NCBI GenBank assembly: GCA_902802115.1
Contig: CADCKW010000004.1
Location: 49,805-113,804 of the forward strand
Length of the DNA: 64,000 nt
Direction of reading: 5' to 3'
Origin: an uncultured Pseudomonadota bacterium
GTDB taxonomy: Bacteria; Pseudomonadota; Alphaproteobacteria; Rs-D84
A program made the translations under genes and the position numbers. The notes beneath the pieces were generated by a model. It saw only the letters and a list, made by a program, of their open reading frames with translations, was not told where the DNA came from and made no database searches. This document shows positions 28,225 through 37,037 of the stretch, in pieces (positions within the stretch are counted from its first letter, which is position 1; each line of letters begins with the position of its first letter).

Positions 28225-28254
28225 ATTTTATCAAAAAAAAACGAATCGACGCAA
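28225..28254 (-). promoter_or_regulatory. Promoter of the short fibre-like protein
   Basis: Minus strand TTGCGT (28254-28249), an 18-nt spacer and TAAAAT (28230-28225). The CGCTTGCGT context also occurs at 59177-59184. Confidence 0.5.
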
Positions 28255-28350
28255 GCGAAAAATGTAATATAATAACAAAATATTTTTACCCCAGAAATCT
28301 GCACTTTTTTTGATGTTTTAGTAAATCTATAAAAAATAAAATTTGACACA

Positions 28351-28379
28351 AAAAAATCCGCAAAATGCGGATTTTTTTT
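28351..28379 (-). terminator. Terminator after rpsK
   Basis: Stem AAATCCGCA/TGCGGATTT followed on the minus strand by seven T. It ends the rpsM-rpsK transcript before rpoA. Confidence 0.85.
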
Positions 28380-28395
28380 ATAACAAAATTCAGTA

Positions 28396-28779
28396 TTACA
28401 CACGACGCACTTTTTTTGGACGGCACCCATTGTGTGGAATACGTGTTGTATCAGTAATGCTTTGCACAATCAAACCTGCATTTGCCAAACCACGAACCGC
28501 AGATTCACGACCTTGTCCAATACCACGCATCAAAACATCAACTGTTTTCATACCCATTTCTGCAACTTTTTTACCAACCGCATCTGCGACAACTGTTGCA
28601 GCATATGGTGTAGATTTTTTTGCACCCTTAAAATTATTAGCACCCGCTGTGGCCCATGTCAAAACCGCGCCAGTTGGGTCTGTAATAGTAATACGTGTAT
28701 TGTTATTTGTCGCGACGACATGCGCAATGCCATGCGAAACTTTTTTTACAACTTTCTTTTTTGATTTATTGATTGCCAT
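28396..28779 (-). CDS. rpsK: 30S ribosomal protein S11
   Basis: A small-subunit platform protein near the Shine-Dalgarno helix. It shows GIAHVVATNNNTRITITDPT, GANNFKGAKKSTPYAA and the C-terminal IPHNGCRPKKVRRV. 127 residues, as usual. It follows rpsM by 60 nt and is followed by a strong terminator instead of rpsD or rpoA. Confidence 0.98.
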   Translation of the reverse strand: MAINKSKKKVVKKVSHGIAHVVATNNNTRITITDPTGAVLTWATAGANNFKGAKKSTPYAATVVADAVGKKVAEMGMKTVDVLMRGIGQGRESAVRGLANAGLIVQSITDTTRIPHNGCRPKKVRRV

Positions 28780-28839
28780 TTTTTAACCTTTATTTTAGAT
28801 GTCTTCAATTAACTATCGTGTTAATCTCTACCCGAAATT

Positions 28840-29217
28840 TTATTTACCCTTTGTCGCAGATCCAGCAACAACAACGCGTTTGCCCTTGCGGGTTCTGGCA
28901 TTTGTTTGTGTGCGTTGGCCACGAACCGGCAAACGGTTACGGTGACGAATACCGCGATAAGTTTTCAAATCTTGCAGACGTTTAATGTTCATTGCAACTT
29001 CGCGACGAACATCACCTTCTACCTTAAAGTTTTGTTCAATGTAATTAGAAATTTTGATAACATCCGCGTCAGTCAAATCTTTCGCGCGCAAACCATCTTT
29101 CAATTTCAACGCAGCACAAACCTGGGCGGCTTTTGCTGGGCCAATACCATGAATGTATGTCAGCGCAACTTCGATGCGTTTTTCTGATGGGATATTAACA
29201 CCTGCTATACGTGCCAT
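28840..29217 (-). CDS. rpsM: 30S ribosomal protein S13
   Basis: A small-subunit head protein forming intersubunit bridges. It begins [20 protein letters not shown] and contains [14 protein letters not shown] and the C-terminal [16 protein letters not shown]. 125 residues. rpmJ and adk, often found between secY and rpsM, are absent from the 155-nt gap; that gap instead carries a promoter. Confidence 0.98.
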   Translation of the reverse strand: MARIAGVNIPSEKRIEVALTYIHGIGPAKAAQVCAALKLKDGLRAKDLTDADVIKISNYIEQNFKVEGDVRREVAMNIKRLQDLKTYRGIRHRNRLPVRGQRTQTNARTRKGKRVVVAGSATKGK

Positions 29218-29323
29218 CTTGTATTTTCCTTTTTTTTAACTTGTGGCAAATTGCTTTGCCCGATTAAATCTCAAAATTTTGGGGTGCCCAAAACCTTGAA
29301 TTTTCTTGACTTTGCCAGTATAT

Positions 29324-29349
29324 GTTATACCAAAACCAACAAAAGTCAA
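29324..29349 (-). promoter_or_regulatory. rpsM promoter inside the ribosomal cluster
   Basis: Minus strand TTGACT (29349-29344) and TATAAC (29329-29324). The spacer is a short 14 nt; AACATA at 29326-29321 gives 17. The sequence closely matches the rpoA promoter at 26932-26960. Confidence 0.5.
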
Positions 29350-29372
29350 ATTTCTTTATTTGTTTCCAACGA

Positions 29373-30692
29373 TTATCCGCGGAAACGACCATGTTTTTGT
29401 GTTTTTTGCACAACACCAGTATATTGTTTGGCAACCAAATATGACTGAACCTGGTTCATTGTATCCAACACAACCCCGGCCACAATCAGCACACTGGTTC
29501 CACCAATCACCAAAGGCATACCCGCATGAGTATTCAATATGATTGGTATTACACAAACAACAATCAAATAACAAACGCCAATCGCAGTTGTTCTGGAAAC
29601 GACCGCATCTAAATAATGCATGGTTTGTTCGCCCGGACGAACATCTGGGATATAACCACCGGCATTTCTTAAATTATTACTGGTTTCTTCACTGTTAAAC
29701 ACAACTGCTGTCTGGAAATAAGCAAAGAACACAATCAAAACTGTATATAACGCGATATATGACCATGCACCATATGTAAAGAACCCAATAATAGATTGCA
29801 CAACCAAACTATCGCTTTGTGCAAAACGTTGAATAAACGCCGGCAACATCATAATAGACGCAGCAAACACAGGTCCCATAACCCCAGACATATTAACCTT
29901 GATTGGTAAATATGATGCATTGGTATTCAAAACACCATTTGCCATAACCTGACGTGGATATAAAATTTGAATACGACGTTGTGCCTGTTCAAAGAAAGCA
30001 ATCAATGCGACAATGCCAATCACAAATGCAATAATCAACATAATCATTGTTGGCGAAATTTGACCAACACTGCCCAACGAGAACAATTTACCAATACCCG
30101 ACGGAACCTCGGCGATAATACCTGCAAAAATCAACAGCGATGCGCCCTGACCCACACCACGCGCGGTAATTTGTTCTGCCAACCACATAACAAATACTGT
30201 TCCACCAACCAGCGCAATCAAAGCAGACAATTCAAATGCCCAGCCAGGATTCACAACCGCCGCAACACCATTAACCGGTGCCATGGCTTCCAAACCACGA
30301 ACAACCGCCCAACCCTGCACAACGGCCAAAACCACCGCTAAATACCGGGTATATTGATTGATTTTAATACGACCAGATTCACCCTCTTTGCGCAAATCAG
30401 TCAAAGATTTACTGGTTGCTGTCAATAATTGCAAAACGATAGATGCCGAAATATATGGGAAAATGTTCAACGCCAAAACAGACATACGGGACAACGAACC
30501 ACCCGCAAACATATCAAACATACCCAACATTCCACTGCCTTCACCTGTAAATAAATGCAACACAGCCGATGCATTAACCCCAGGTAATGGAATAAAAGAC
30601 CCGATACGATAAACAACCAACGCGCCTAATGTAAATAAAATACGTTTTTGCAAATCACTCAGGTTTTTGAAAAAGTTTTTTATTGCTCTCAT
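29373..30692 (-). CDS. secY: Protein translocase subunit SecY
   Basis: The channel-forming subunit of the SecYEG translocon in the inner membrane. 439 residues with about ten membrane helices; N-terminal region LQKRILFTLGALVVYRIGSF, plug-region GGSLSRMSVLAL, and cytoplasmic NSEETSNNLRNAGGYIPDVR with the conserved RPGEQT. It exports the many signal-peptide proteins in this window. It follows rplO by 70 nt, a gap that contains a perfect hairpin at 30727-30748. Confidence 0.98.
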   Translation of the reverse strand: MRAIKNFFKNLSDLQKRILFTLGALVVYRIGSFIPLPGVNASAVLHLFTGEGSGMLGMFDMFAGGSLSRMSVLALNIFPYISASIVLQLLTATSKSLTDLRKEGESGRIKINQYTRYLAVVLAVVQGWAVVRGLEAMAPVNGVAAVVNPGWAFELSALIALVGGTVFVMWLAEQITARGVGQGASLLIFAGIIAEVPSGIGKLFSLGSVGQISPTMIMLIIAFVIGIVALIAFFEQAQRRIQILYPRQVMANGVLNTNASYLPIKVNMSGVMGPVFAASIMMLPAFIQRFAQSDSLVVQSIIGFFTYGAWSYIALYTVLIVFFAYFQTAVVFNSEETSNNLRNAGGYIPDVRPGEQTMHYLDAVVSRTTAIGVCYLIVVCVIPIILNTHAGMPLVIGGTSVLIVAGVVLDTMNQVQSYLVAKQYTGVVQKTQKHGRFRG

Positions 30693-30726
30693 CGCTTTAC
30701 TTTCTTTCTAATATAAAATCGCATCG

Positions 30727-30748
30727 CCTTTGGGAAAAATCCCAAAGG
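30727..30748 (-). other. Hairpin in the rplO-secY gap
   Basis: Perfect inverted repeat CCTTTGGGA/TCCCAAAGG with a 4-nt loop. The T-run needed for an intrinsic terminator is missing. It could tune secY expression relative to rplO. Confidence 0.6.
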
Positions 30749-30762
30749 ACGAATTTAATTTA

Positions 30763-31221
30763 TTATTTGTTGGAAATTTTTCCACCTGCTTTCACAATTG
30801 CTTCTTCGGCAGCTTTGGACCATTTATCTGCAACAACCGTCACAGCGGTTTTGATTTCACCTTTGGCCAAAACTTTCAATCCAGACAATTTGCGATTGAT
30901 AATTTTTGCAGCCAACAAAGATTCCATTGTAATTGGGGATTTTGCATCAATTTTGCCTGATTTGATAAATTTTTCAATATCGCCCAAATTGATTGTCACA
31001 TAATGTTTCGCAAAAGGATTTGTAAAACCAAATTTTGGGAAACGACGCAAAATTGGCATTTGACCACCTTGGAAAGTTGCCTGCTTGCGCGAACCCGCAC
31101 GTGCCTTTTGACCCTTGGTTCCACGACCAGCGGTTTTACCATATCCCGATGCCATACCACGACCAACGCGTTTAATACCCGCGCGCGCACCTTTGTTATC
31201 CATCAATGCATTTAATTTCAT
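30763..31221 (-). CDS. rplO: 50S ribosomal protein L15
   Basis: A late-assembly large-subunit protein. It shows the Gly-rich N-terminal RVGRGMASGYGKTAGRGTKG, FQGGQMPILRRFPKFGF and KVLAKGEIKTAVTV. 152 residues. It follows rpmD by 82 nt, the order rpmD-rplO-secY being universal. Confidence 0.97.
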   Translation of the reverse strand: MKLNALMDNKGARAGIKRVGRGMASGYGKTAGRGTKGQKARAGSRKQATFQGGQMPILRRFPKFGFTNPFAKHYVTINLGDIEKFIKSGKIDAKSPITMESLLAAKIINRKLSGLKVLAKGEIKTAVTVVADKWSKAAEEAIVKAGGKISNK

Positions 31222-31303
31222 TTTTTTATCCCTTTATTCCTACGACTAATGATATAGTCTATTTCGCACATAATACAAGTACTATGTACTCGGTTTATTT
31301 TAA

Positions 31304-31483
31304 TTATTTTTCAACGATTTCTACCAAATGAGAAACCTTAGCGACCATGCCACGAACGCTTTCGCTATCGTTCATTTCGCGTGTTTTACCAATGCGTCCC
31401 AAACCCAAAGCCATAACAACCTTGCGTTGATATTCTGGACGACCGATAATGCTTTTTACTTGTTTTACAGTTATTTTAGCCAT
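31304..31483 (-). CDS. rpmD: 50S ribosomal protein L30
   Basis: A 59-residue protein read directly from the minus strand: MAKITVKQVKSIIGRPEYQ, KVVMALGLGRIGKTREMND and a C-terminal HLVEIVEK. The pattern (I-x-R-P-x-x-Q-R-x-x-x-x-x-L-G-L-x-x-x) is typical of bacterial L30. It lies 17 nt after rpsE, with AGGGGGAT upstream of the ATG. The 82-nt gap to rplO contains a GTAC-rich palindrome. Confidence 0.95.
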   Translation of the reverse strand: MAKITVKQVKSIIGRPEYQRKVVMALGLGRIGKTREMNDSESVRGMVAKVSHLVEIVEK

Positions 31484-31500
31484 ATCTATCCCCCTTTTAT

Positions 31501-32061
31501 TTACGCATTTTCTTCAACTGCGGCTGCTTCTAATTTTTTACCATCACGACCTGCAATAATTTCCGCAACAGTTTTACCACGACGCGCAGCAACTGTTTTT
31601 GGAGAATTCATTTTTGCAAATGCCAAGAAAGCAGCACGAATCATATTGTTTGGATTATTTGAACCCTGGGATTTCACAACAACGTCTTGCACGCCCAAGC
31701 ATTCAAATACCGCACGCAACGCACCACCCGCAATAATACCAGTACCCGGAACCGCACTGCGAACAACCAATTTAGATGCACCATATTTTGCCTCGACATC
31801 ATGATGCAATGTGCGACCTTCTTTCAAAGGAACGCGAACCATTTTTGCCTTGGCTGCTTTGGTTGCTTTTTGGACAGCAGATTGTACTTCCAATGCTTTA
31901 CCTTTACCAAAGCCAACACGACCCGCCTTGTCGCCAACAACAACCAACGCGGAAAAAGACATATTACGACCGCCCTTCACTGTTTTAGAAACGCGGTTGA
32001 TAGAAACTAATTTATCTACCAAATTATCTGACTGTAATTTTTTTTCATCAAAACGTGCCAT
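31501..32061 (-). CDS. rpsE: 30S ribosomal protein S5
   Basis: A small-subunit protein with a dsRNA-binding-like domain, involved in decoding accuracy. It shows [35 protein letters not shown] and [17 protein letters not shown] start at ATG 32061 (MARFDEKK, 186 aa), which has GGAG at proper distance; the frame continues 5 codons upstream. The short acidic C-terminal extension ends AAAVEENA. Confidence 0.97.
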   Translation of the reverse strand: MARFDEKKLQSDNLVDKLVSINRVSKTVKGGRNMSFSALVVVGDKAGRVGFGKGKALEVQSAVQKATKAAKAKMVRVPLKEGRTLHHDVEAKYGASKLVVRSAVPGTGIIAGGALRAVFECLGVQDVVVKSQGSNNPNNMIRAAFLAFAKMNSPKTVAARRGKTVAEIIAGRDGKKLEAAAVEENA

Positions 32062-32080
32062 TGTTTTACGCTCCATCTAA

Positions 32081-32437
32081 TTAAATTTTCATTCCGTTTG
32101 CGCGCATTGCATCGCCCAAAGCTTTTACACGACCATGATATAAATAACGACCACGATCGAAATAATAATTATCTTTGATACCTGCTTTGGCCATACGTTC
32201 TGCAAAAATTTTGCCTAACATTTCAGCCCCAGCGATATTCCAACCTTTGCCTTTGAAATCTTTTTCTTTTGAAGATGCAGCACACAATGTGTGACCTTTT
32301 ACATCATCAATAGCCTGGATTTCAATATGACGGCCCGAACGGAAAACCGACAAACGGATTTTACCAGGATTTTTTCTTTTCAACGCACCGCGATTTGCCA
32401 AAGTGCGTCTTTCCTCAGATGTCAAATGCTTTAACAT
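32081..32437 (-). CDS. rplR: 50S ribosomal protein L18
   Basis: A 5S rRNA-binding protein of the central protuberance. It shows RLSVFRSGRHIEIQAIDDVK and the C-terminal FDRGRYLYHGRVKALGDAMR; 118 residues. It is 49 nt after rplF; that gap has the TTTCCG hairpin shared with the rplX-rplE gap. Confidence 0.97.
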   Translation of the reverse strand: MLKHLTSEERRTLANRGALKRKNPGKIRLSVFRSGRHIEIQAIDDVKGHTLCAASSKEKDFKGKGWNIAGAEMLGKIFAERMAKAGIKDNYYFDRGRYLYHGRVKALGDAMRANGMKI

Positions 32438-32455
32438 TTTATTTCCTTTTGTTTC

Positions 32456-32477
32456 AATTTCCGTAACAGCGGAAATT
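32456..32477 (-). other. Hairpin TTTCCG-loop-CGGAAA in the rplF-rplR gap
   Basis: AATTTCCG-TAACAG-CGGAAATT. The 18-nt core TTTCCGTAACAGCGGAAA is identical to the one at 34405-34422. No T-run, so it is not a simple terminator. Confidence 0.6.
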
Positions 32478-32486
32478 ACCTAACTA

Positions 32487-33038
32487 TTATTTCTTTTTAC
32501 CTTCTTTGCGGCGGATATTTTCGCCCTTATAGAAGATACCTTTACCTTTATATGGGTCGGCCTTACGGATTTTGTGAATCTTGTCAGCAAACAATCCCAA
32601 AGCACATTTATCAATACCACTGATTGTAAATTCTGTTGGTTTTTCACCCATTTTTACAGACAAACCTTCTGGAATATCCATAACAACATCATGTGAAAAT
32701 CCCACAACCAATGTAAATTTGTTGCCACTGACAGATGCCTTATAACCAACACCGTTCATATACATATCTTTGGAAAAGCCATTTGTCACACCCATAACCG
32801 CAGATTTAATATTGCGTGTCATTGTTCCCCACATTGCACGTGAAAATTTATCTTCTGCATCTTTTGGTGTCACGACAACAGCACCCTCTTTGATTTCGAC
32901 ATCGACCAAATGAGAATTCTTTGTATCCAAAGAAACCTTTAATTCACCCTTTGGCCCCTTGATTACAACGGCATTGTCTTTAATTTCCGCAGACACACCG
33001 TCTTGTAATTTAACTGGATATTTTCCTGCACGAGACAT
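32487..33038 (-). CDS. rplF: 50S ribosomal protein L6
   Basis: A large-subunit protein near the factor-binding site. It begins MSRAGKYPVKLQDGVSAEI (start 33038, 183 aa, AAGGATG upstream) and contains GPKGELKVS, MGVTNGFSKDMYMNGVGYKA and the C-terminal DPYKGKGIFYKGENIRRKEG. The frame extends 18 codons into rpsH without support. 19 nt after rpsH. Confidence 0.97.
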   Translation of the reverse strand: MSRAGKYPVKLQDGVSAEIKDNAVVIKGPKGELKVSLDTKNSHLVDVEIKEGAVVVTPKDAEDKFSRAMWGTMTRNIKSAVMGVTNGFSKDMYMNGVGYKASVSGNKFTLVVGFSHDVVMDIPEGLSVKMGEKPTEFTISGIDKCALGLFADKIHKIRKADPYKGKGIFYKGENIRRKEGKKK

Positions 33039-33057
33039 TTTTTCATCCTTATTTCTA

Positions 33058-33456
33058 TTATATAACCTTGCACAATACTTCGCCACCAACATTCATCAAA
33101 CGTGCCTTGTGATCAGTCATAACGCCATGTGGGGTGGAAACGATTGCGATTCCCAAACCGTTCAAAACTCTTGGCATCTTTGCACAGCCTGAATAAACAC
33201 GACGACCTGGTCTGGACACAACAGCAATTTCTTGAATTGCGCCAACACCATTGTTGTATTTCAATTCAACGACCAAATTTGAACGATGTTCGTCGATTTT
33301 TTCTTCGCGAAAATCAGTGATGAAACCTTCGTCCTTTAACACAGTCAAAACTGCAACACGCAATTTGCTGTTTGGGACAGTTATAAAGTCTTTACCGGCT
33401 GCTTGACCATTACGAATACGGGTCAGCATATCTCCGATTGGGTGTGATAATGACAT
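33058..33456 (-). CDS. rpsH: 30S ribosomal protein S8
   Basis: A primary 16S rRNA-binding protein and, in E. coli, the translational repressor of the spc operon. It shows DMLTRIRNGQAAGKD and the C-terminal GLGIAIVSTPHGVMTDHKAR. 132 residues. The 64-nt gap to rpsN upstream has a 7-bp hairpin. Confidence 0.97.
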   Translation of the reverse strand: MSLSHPIGDMLTRIRNGQAAGKDFITVPNSKLRVAVLTVLKDEGFITDFREEKIDEHRSNLVVELKYNNGVGAIQEIAVVSRPGRRVYSGCAKMPRVLNGLGIAIVSTPHGVMTDHKARLMNVGGEVLCKVI

Positions 33457-33486
33457 CTTTTACTCCTTGGACTATATATCCATTTT

Positions 33487-33515
33487 CCAGCTGCATTGTC
33501 CACAACTGGTATTTT
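33487..33515 (-). other. Hairpin in the rpsN-rpsH gap
   Basis: On the minus strand CCAGTTG-TGGACAATG-CAGCTGG forms seven pairs including one G-U. It is located just before rpsH, whose product is the classical regulator in other bacteria. Confidence 0.45.
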
Positions 33516-33520
33516 TTACT

Positions 33521-33823
33521 TTACCAACTAGATTTACGTACGCCTGGCAATTTACCTTCGGACGCCATTGTACGCAATTGTTGGCGGCACAGACCGAACA
33601 TACGTGAATAACCACGTGCGCGGCCAGTAATTGAACAACGGTTATGCAAACGTGTTGGATTGGCATTGCGTGGCAATTTAGCCAATTTTTTCATTGCCTC
33701 CATACGTTCATCTGGTGTTGCATTAACAGACATTTTTTCTTTGATTGCGGAACGCTTTTTTGCATATTTTGCAACCAATTTTTCACGTCTGTGTTGCTTG
33801 TTAATCAACGCTAACTTTGCCAT
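33521..33823 (-). CDS. rpsN: 30S ribosomal protein S14 (zinc-free form)
   Basis: A small-subunit head protein. 100 residues with [20 protein letters not shown] and the C-terminal GVRKSSW. The zinc-binding C-x2-C pairs of the short form are absent, so this is the long C-minus type. 15 nt after rplE. Confidence 0.97.
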   Translation of the reverse strand: MAKLALINKQHRREKLVAKYAKKRSAIKEKMSVNATPDERMEAMKKLAKLPRNANPTRLHNRCSITGRARGYSRMFGLCRQQLRTMASEGKLPGVRKSSW

Positions 33824-33838
33824 TTTTATTTCCTTTTA

Positions 33839-34384
33839 TTATTTCAAAACCAACGGCAGGCCGATTTTTGTCAGCAATGCACGTGCTTCATCGTCTGTTT
33901 TTGCTGTTGTCACAATGACAATATCCATACCGCGGATAGAATCAATTTTATCAACAGAAATTTCTGGAAAGATTAAGTGTTCTTTGACACCAAACGCATA
34001 ATTTCCACGACCATCAAATTTAGATTTTGACAATCCGCGAAAATCTTTCACGCGTGGCAAAGCCACTGTAATCAATTTATCCAAGAAATCATACATTCTT
34101 TTACCACGCAAGGTGACCTTGGTACCAATGGCTTGACCTTCACGCAAACGATATGTTGCAATCGATTTTTTTGCATGTGTGATAATTGCTTTCTGGGCAG
34201 CAATCGCTGTCAAATCAGCGGCCGCAGAATCCAATTTCTTTTTATCAGACACCGCTTCACCAACACCCATATTCAAAACAATTTTTGTGAGTTTTGGCAC
34301 AGCCAATGCATTTGTATAGCCGAATTCTTTAACCAATTCAGGCACAACTTGTTTTTCATAAAATTCACGCAATCTGCTTTGCAT
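33839..34384 (-). CDS. rplE: 50S ribosomal protein L5
   Basis: A 5S rRNA-binding protein contacting the P-site tRNA. It shows [40 protein letters not shown] and the C-terminal [18 protein letters not shown]. 181 residues, usual length. Confidence 0.98.
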   Translation of the reverse strand: MQSRLREFYEKQVVPELVKEFGYTNALAVPKLTKIVLNMGVGEAVSDKKKLDSAAADLTAIAAQKAIITHAKKSIATYRLREGQAIGTKVTLRGKRMYDFLDKLITVALPRVKDFRGLSKSKFDGRGNYAFGVKEHLIFPEISVDKIDSIRGMDIVIVTTAKTDDEARALLTKIGLPLVLK

Positions 34385-34404
34385 TTTTTATTCCTTAATG
34401 TTTA

Positions 34405-34422
34405 TTTCCGTAACAGCGGAAA
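34405..34422 (-). other. Hairpin TTTCCG-loop-CGGAAA in the rplX-rplE gap
   Basis: TTTCCGTAACAGCGGAAA, identical over 18 nt to 32458-32475. Both copies lie in gaps of the spc operon, 46 and 49 nt long. Confidence 0.6.
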
Positions 34423-34430
34423 CATTTGTT

Positions 34431-34733
34431 TTATAATTCTGTTCCAGATTTTTTAGAAACACGAACCTTTTTATCACCCTTCATCACATATCCAACGCGG
34501 GTTGCTTTTTTGGTTTTTGGATCAACCAATGCAACATTAGATACATGAACAGGGGCTTCGCGGTCGATAATATGACCGGCCTGATCCTGTGTTGGTTTAA
34601 TGTGCCATTTATGACGATTGACACCTTCGACAACAACACGCGATTCTGCTGGGCGCGCTTCCAGCACTTTGCCTTTAACGCCCTTGTATTTTCCTGAAAT
34701 AACTACGACTTCGTCGCCTTTTTTAATTTTCAT
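34431..34733 (-). CDS. rplX: 50S ribosomal protein L24
   Basis: An early assembly-initiator protein with a KOW motif ([20 protein letters not shown]) and [16 protein letters not shown]. 100 residues. It follows rplN by 26 nt. Confidence 0.97.
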   Translation of the reverse strand: MKIKKGDEVVVISGKYKGVKGKVLEARPAESRVVVEGVNRHKWHIKPTQDQAGHIIDREAPVHVSNVALVDPKTKKATRVGYVMKGDKKVRVSKKSGTEL

Positions 34734-34759
34734 TTTTTTGTCCCTTTGTGTCTAATCTA

Positions 34760-35134
34760 TTAAATAACCTCTGGTGCCAAAGACACGATTTTTTGAACAT
34801 CATATTTGCGACGAACTTCACGCGCAATTGGTCCAAAAATACGTGTTCCAATTGGTTCAAAATTGTTTTTATTGATTAAAACAACCGCGTTATCATCAAA
34901 ACGGATAATTGAACCGTCTGGACGTTTAACTGGGAATTTTGTCCGCACGATAATCGCACGTTGCACAGTTCCCTTTTGAACCTTACCACGTGGGATAGCC
35001 TCTTTGATGGCGACAACAATTTTGTCACCAACTGTTGCATAACGACGATGTGAACCGCCCAAAACCTTGATGCACATAGCCTTACGCGCACCACTGTTAT
35101 CGGCAACCGTCATAACTGTTTCATTTTGTATCAT
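34760..35134 (-). CDS. rplN: 50S ribosomal protein L14
   Basis: A large-subunit protein forming intersubunit bridges. It shows [35 protein letters not shown] and [14 protein letters not shown]. The start at 35134 gives 124 aa, close to the usual length; the frame extends 10 codons upstream. AAAGGTTG precedes the ATG. Confidence 0.97.
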   Translation of the reverse strand: MIQNETVMTVADNSGARKAMCIKVLGGSHRRYATVGDKIVVAIKEAIPRGKVQKGTVQRAIIVRTKFPVKRPDGSIIRFDDNAVVLINKNNFEPIGTRIFGPIAREVRRKYDVQKIVSLAPEVI

Positions 35135-35243
35135 TTTTTCAACCTTTTCCTGCACATGGGGCAATCCCCCATGGCTTTGTTAACGGGTCCCGACTGTCGA
35201 TACGACCTCAAAGAACCCAACCCTTGATTGTGGTTTATTAAAA

Positions 35244-35513
35244 TTAATCAACCACTTCCACAGAACCGTCCTTGGACACACCAACGCGACCCTTTACAAT
35301 CCAAGATTTTGTCTTGGAAATTGGACGATGTTCTTCAATAGCAACGACATCACCAACCTTGTATTCATTGGCTTCATCGTGGGCCTTATATTTTTTATTT
35401 TGCTTCACGAATTTACCATACAAAGGATGACGGAAACGGCGTTCTACTTCGACAACAACCGTTTTGTCGTTCGCTGTACTTTTAACTGTTCCTTGCAGTA
35501 TACGTTTTGGCAT
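35244..35513 (-). CDS. rpsQ: 30S ribosomal protein S17
   Basis: A primary 16S rRNA-binding OB-fold protein. It shows [38 protein letters not shown] and [19 protein letters not shown]. 89 residues. The 109-nt gap to rplN is long for this operon and GC-richer, with several short complementary segments. Confidence 0.97.
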   Translation of the reverse strand: MPKRILQGTVKSTANDKTVVVEVERRFRHPLYGKFVKQNKKYKAHDEANEYKVGDVVAIEEHRPISKTKSWIVKGRVGVSKDGSVEVVD

Positions 35514-35538
35514 AACTGTTATTCCTCTATTTTTTTAT

Positions 35539-35590
35539 GTCGATTTTGGTTATGATATACTAAATTTTAGAAAAAACAACCAAAATCAAC
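35539..35590 (-). other. Long hairpin in the rpmC-rpsQ gap
   Basis: Minus strand GTTGATTTTGGTT pairs with AACCAAAATCGAC across a 26-nt AT-rich loop, with one G-T wobble. The loop contains TATATC and TAAAAT, so an overlapping promoter is also possible. Confidence 0.5.
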
Positions 35591-35599
35591 ATTTATTCT

Positions 35600-35794
35600 T
35601 TATTTTTTTGCCACATTTAATTTTGTTTTAACGCGCGCAATTTCACGACGGGTTTTACGCACAACATGCGTTTTTGGCATTTGGCCAGCTGCTAATTGAA
35701 ACCGTTGATTCATTTGTTCTTTTTTCAAATCAGCCAATTTGCTTTCCAAAGCCTCGCGTGTCAAAGATTCTGATTTTACTTTTTTTTCTGCCAT
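35600..35794 (-). CDS. rpmC: 50S ribosomal protein L29
   Basis: A small helical protein at the exit tunnel, docking site for SRP and trigger factor. 64 residues with LTREALESKLADLKKEQMNQ and HVVRKTRREIARVKTKL. ATG 35794 is preferred because AAAAGGTG lies just upstream; an in-frame GTG 9 nt earlier lies within that site. 16 nt after rplP. Confidence 0.95.
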   Translation of the reverse strand: MAEKKVKSESLTREALESKLADLKKEQMNQRFQLAAGQMPKTHVVRKTRREIARVKTKLNVAKK

Positions 35795-35810
35795 CTTATT
35801 CACCTTTTAA

Positions 35811-36224
35811 TTAGTTGATTTTACGTTCAACGATTTTTGTTTTAACTGGTAATTTTGCCGCCGCCAAAGCAAATGCTTCATATGCAATTTCTGGTTTGAC
35901 ACCATCAATTTCAAACATGATGCGACCTGGTTTAACACGACATACCCAGTATTCCACAGCACCCTTACCTTTACCCATACGAACCTGTGCAGGTTTTGTT
36001 GTGACCGGCACATCTGGGAAAATACGAATCCATAATTTCCCCATACGTTTCATATGACGAGTAATAGCACGACGTGCAGCCTCTATCTGACGTGCAGTCA
36101 CACGTTCAGGGCTCATTGCTTTCAGTCCAAACGACCCAAAAGCCAATTCACTACCGCCCTTGGCGACACCGTGAATACGACCTTTTTGCAGTTTGCGAAA
36201 TTTTGTTTTATTTGGCATTAACAT
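35811..36224 (-). CDS. rplP: 50S ribosomal protein L16
   Basis: A late-assembly protein near the A site. It begins [20 protein letters not shown] and shows [40 protein letters not shown] and [19 protein letters not shown]. 137 residues. 23 nt after rpsC. Confidence 0.98.
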   Translation of the reverse strand: MLMPNKTKFRKLQKGRIHGVAKGGSELAFGSFGLKAMSPERVTARQIEAARRAITRHMKRMGKLWIRIFPDVPVTTKPAQVRMGKGKGAVEYWVCRVKPGRIMFEIDGVKPEIAYEAFALAAAKLPVKTKIVERKIN

Positions 36225-36247
36225 GATTAAAATCCTTTGATTTTAAA

Positions 36248-36949
36248 TTATTTACTTTTTCTTTCGCTTGTGCCGGCATATTCTGTTGGACGCGCCATTT
36301 CAGAAGCCAACTTTTCTTTATTAACGACATCACCAGTGTAAATCCAAACTTTCACACCGATAACACCATATGTTGTTTTTGCTTGGATTGACGCGTAATC
36401 AACATCTGCACGCAAAGTATGTAATGGAATACGACCTTCGCGGATTTGTTCGCTACGTGCAATTTCCGCACCGTTCAAACGACCAGAACACATAACTTTG
36501 ATACCTTGGGCACCAACTTTCTGGGCATTTTGAACTGCTTTTTTCATTGCGCGTTTAAATGAAACACGACCTTCGATTTGTTGTGCAATTTGTTGTGCAA
36601 CCAATTGCGCATTTAAATCAGGACGACGCACTTCATAGATATTAACGACAACTTGGTCATTTTTAACCAATTTTTTAATATCGTTACGCAATGCTTCGAT
36701 ATCGGCACCGTTTTTACCGATAATCATACCAGGACGAGATGTGTGAATTGTCACAACAACTTTTTTAGCAAAACGTTCGATAACAACCTTTGCCAAACCT
36801 GCTTTTTTCAATTTCTTTTCAATAAATTTACGAATTTTATCATCTTCGGCAACAAATTTCGCATAGTCTTTTTTGTTGGCAATCCAGCGAGAATCTGTCA
36901 CTTTATTGATAAATTCGCGTAATGAAATAGGTGATACTTTCTGTCCCAT
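36248..36949 (-). CDS. rpsC: 30S ribosomal protein S3
   Basis: A small-subunit mRNA-entry protein. It shows [20 protein letters not shown], a KH domain with the IIGKNG loop, and the C-terminal [19 protein letters not shown]. 233 residues as in E. coli. The 88-nt gap to rplV holds a two-stem structure at 36975-37029. Confidence 0.98.
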   Translation of the reverse strand: MGQKVSPISLREFINKVTDSRWIANKKDYAKFVAEDDKIRKFIEKKLKKAGLAKVVIERFAKKVVVTIHTSRPGMIIGKNGADIEALRNDIKKLVKNDQVVVNIYEVRRPDLNAQLVAQQIAQQIEGRVSFKRAMKKAVQNAQKVGAQGIKVMCSGRLNGAEIARSEQIREGRIPLHTLRADVDYASIQAKTTYGVIGVKVWIYTGDVVNKEKLASEMARPTEYAGTSERKSK

Positions 36950-36974
36950 TTTTTATTTTCCTTACGTTTTTAAG

Positions 36975-37029
36975 CAAGTGTTCTTGAAACCTGTTCGGTT
37001 TTATTCAAGGGTCACCCCCATACCACTTG
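36975..37029 (-). other. Two-stem structure in the rplV-rpsC gap
   Basis: Outer stem CAAGTG/CACTTG (36975-36980 with 37024-37029) and inner stem CTTGAA/TTCAAG (36983-36988 with 37004-37009). It ends about 25 nt before the rpsC start. Confidence 0.5.
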
Positions 37030-37037
37030 TCTTTTTG

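Noticed and set aside
28192-28395. Candidate regulatory RNA between rpsK and the short secreted gene
   Set aside because: Only a terminator and a promoter can be identified; the remaining sequence shows no stable fold.
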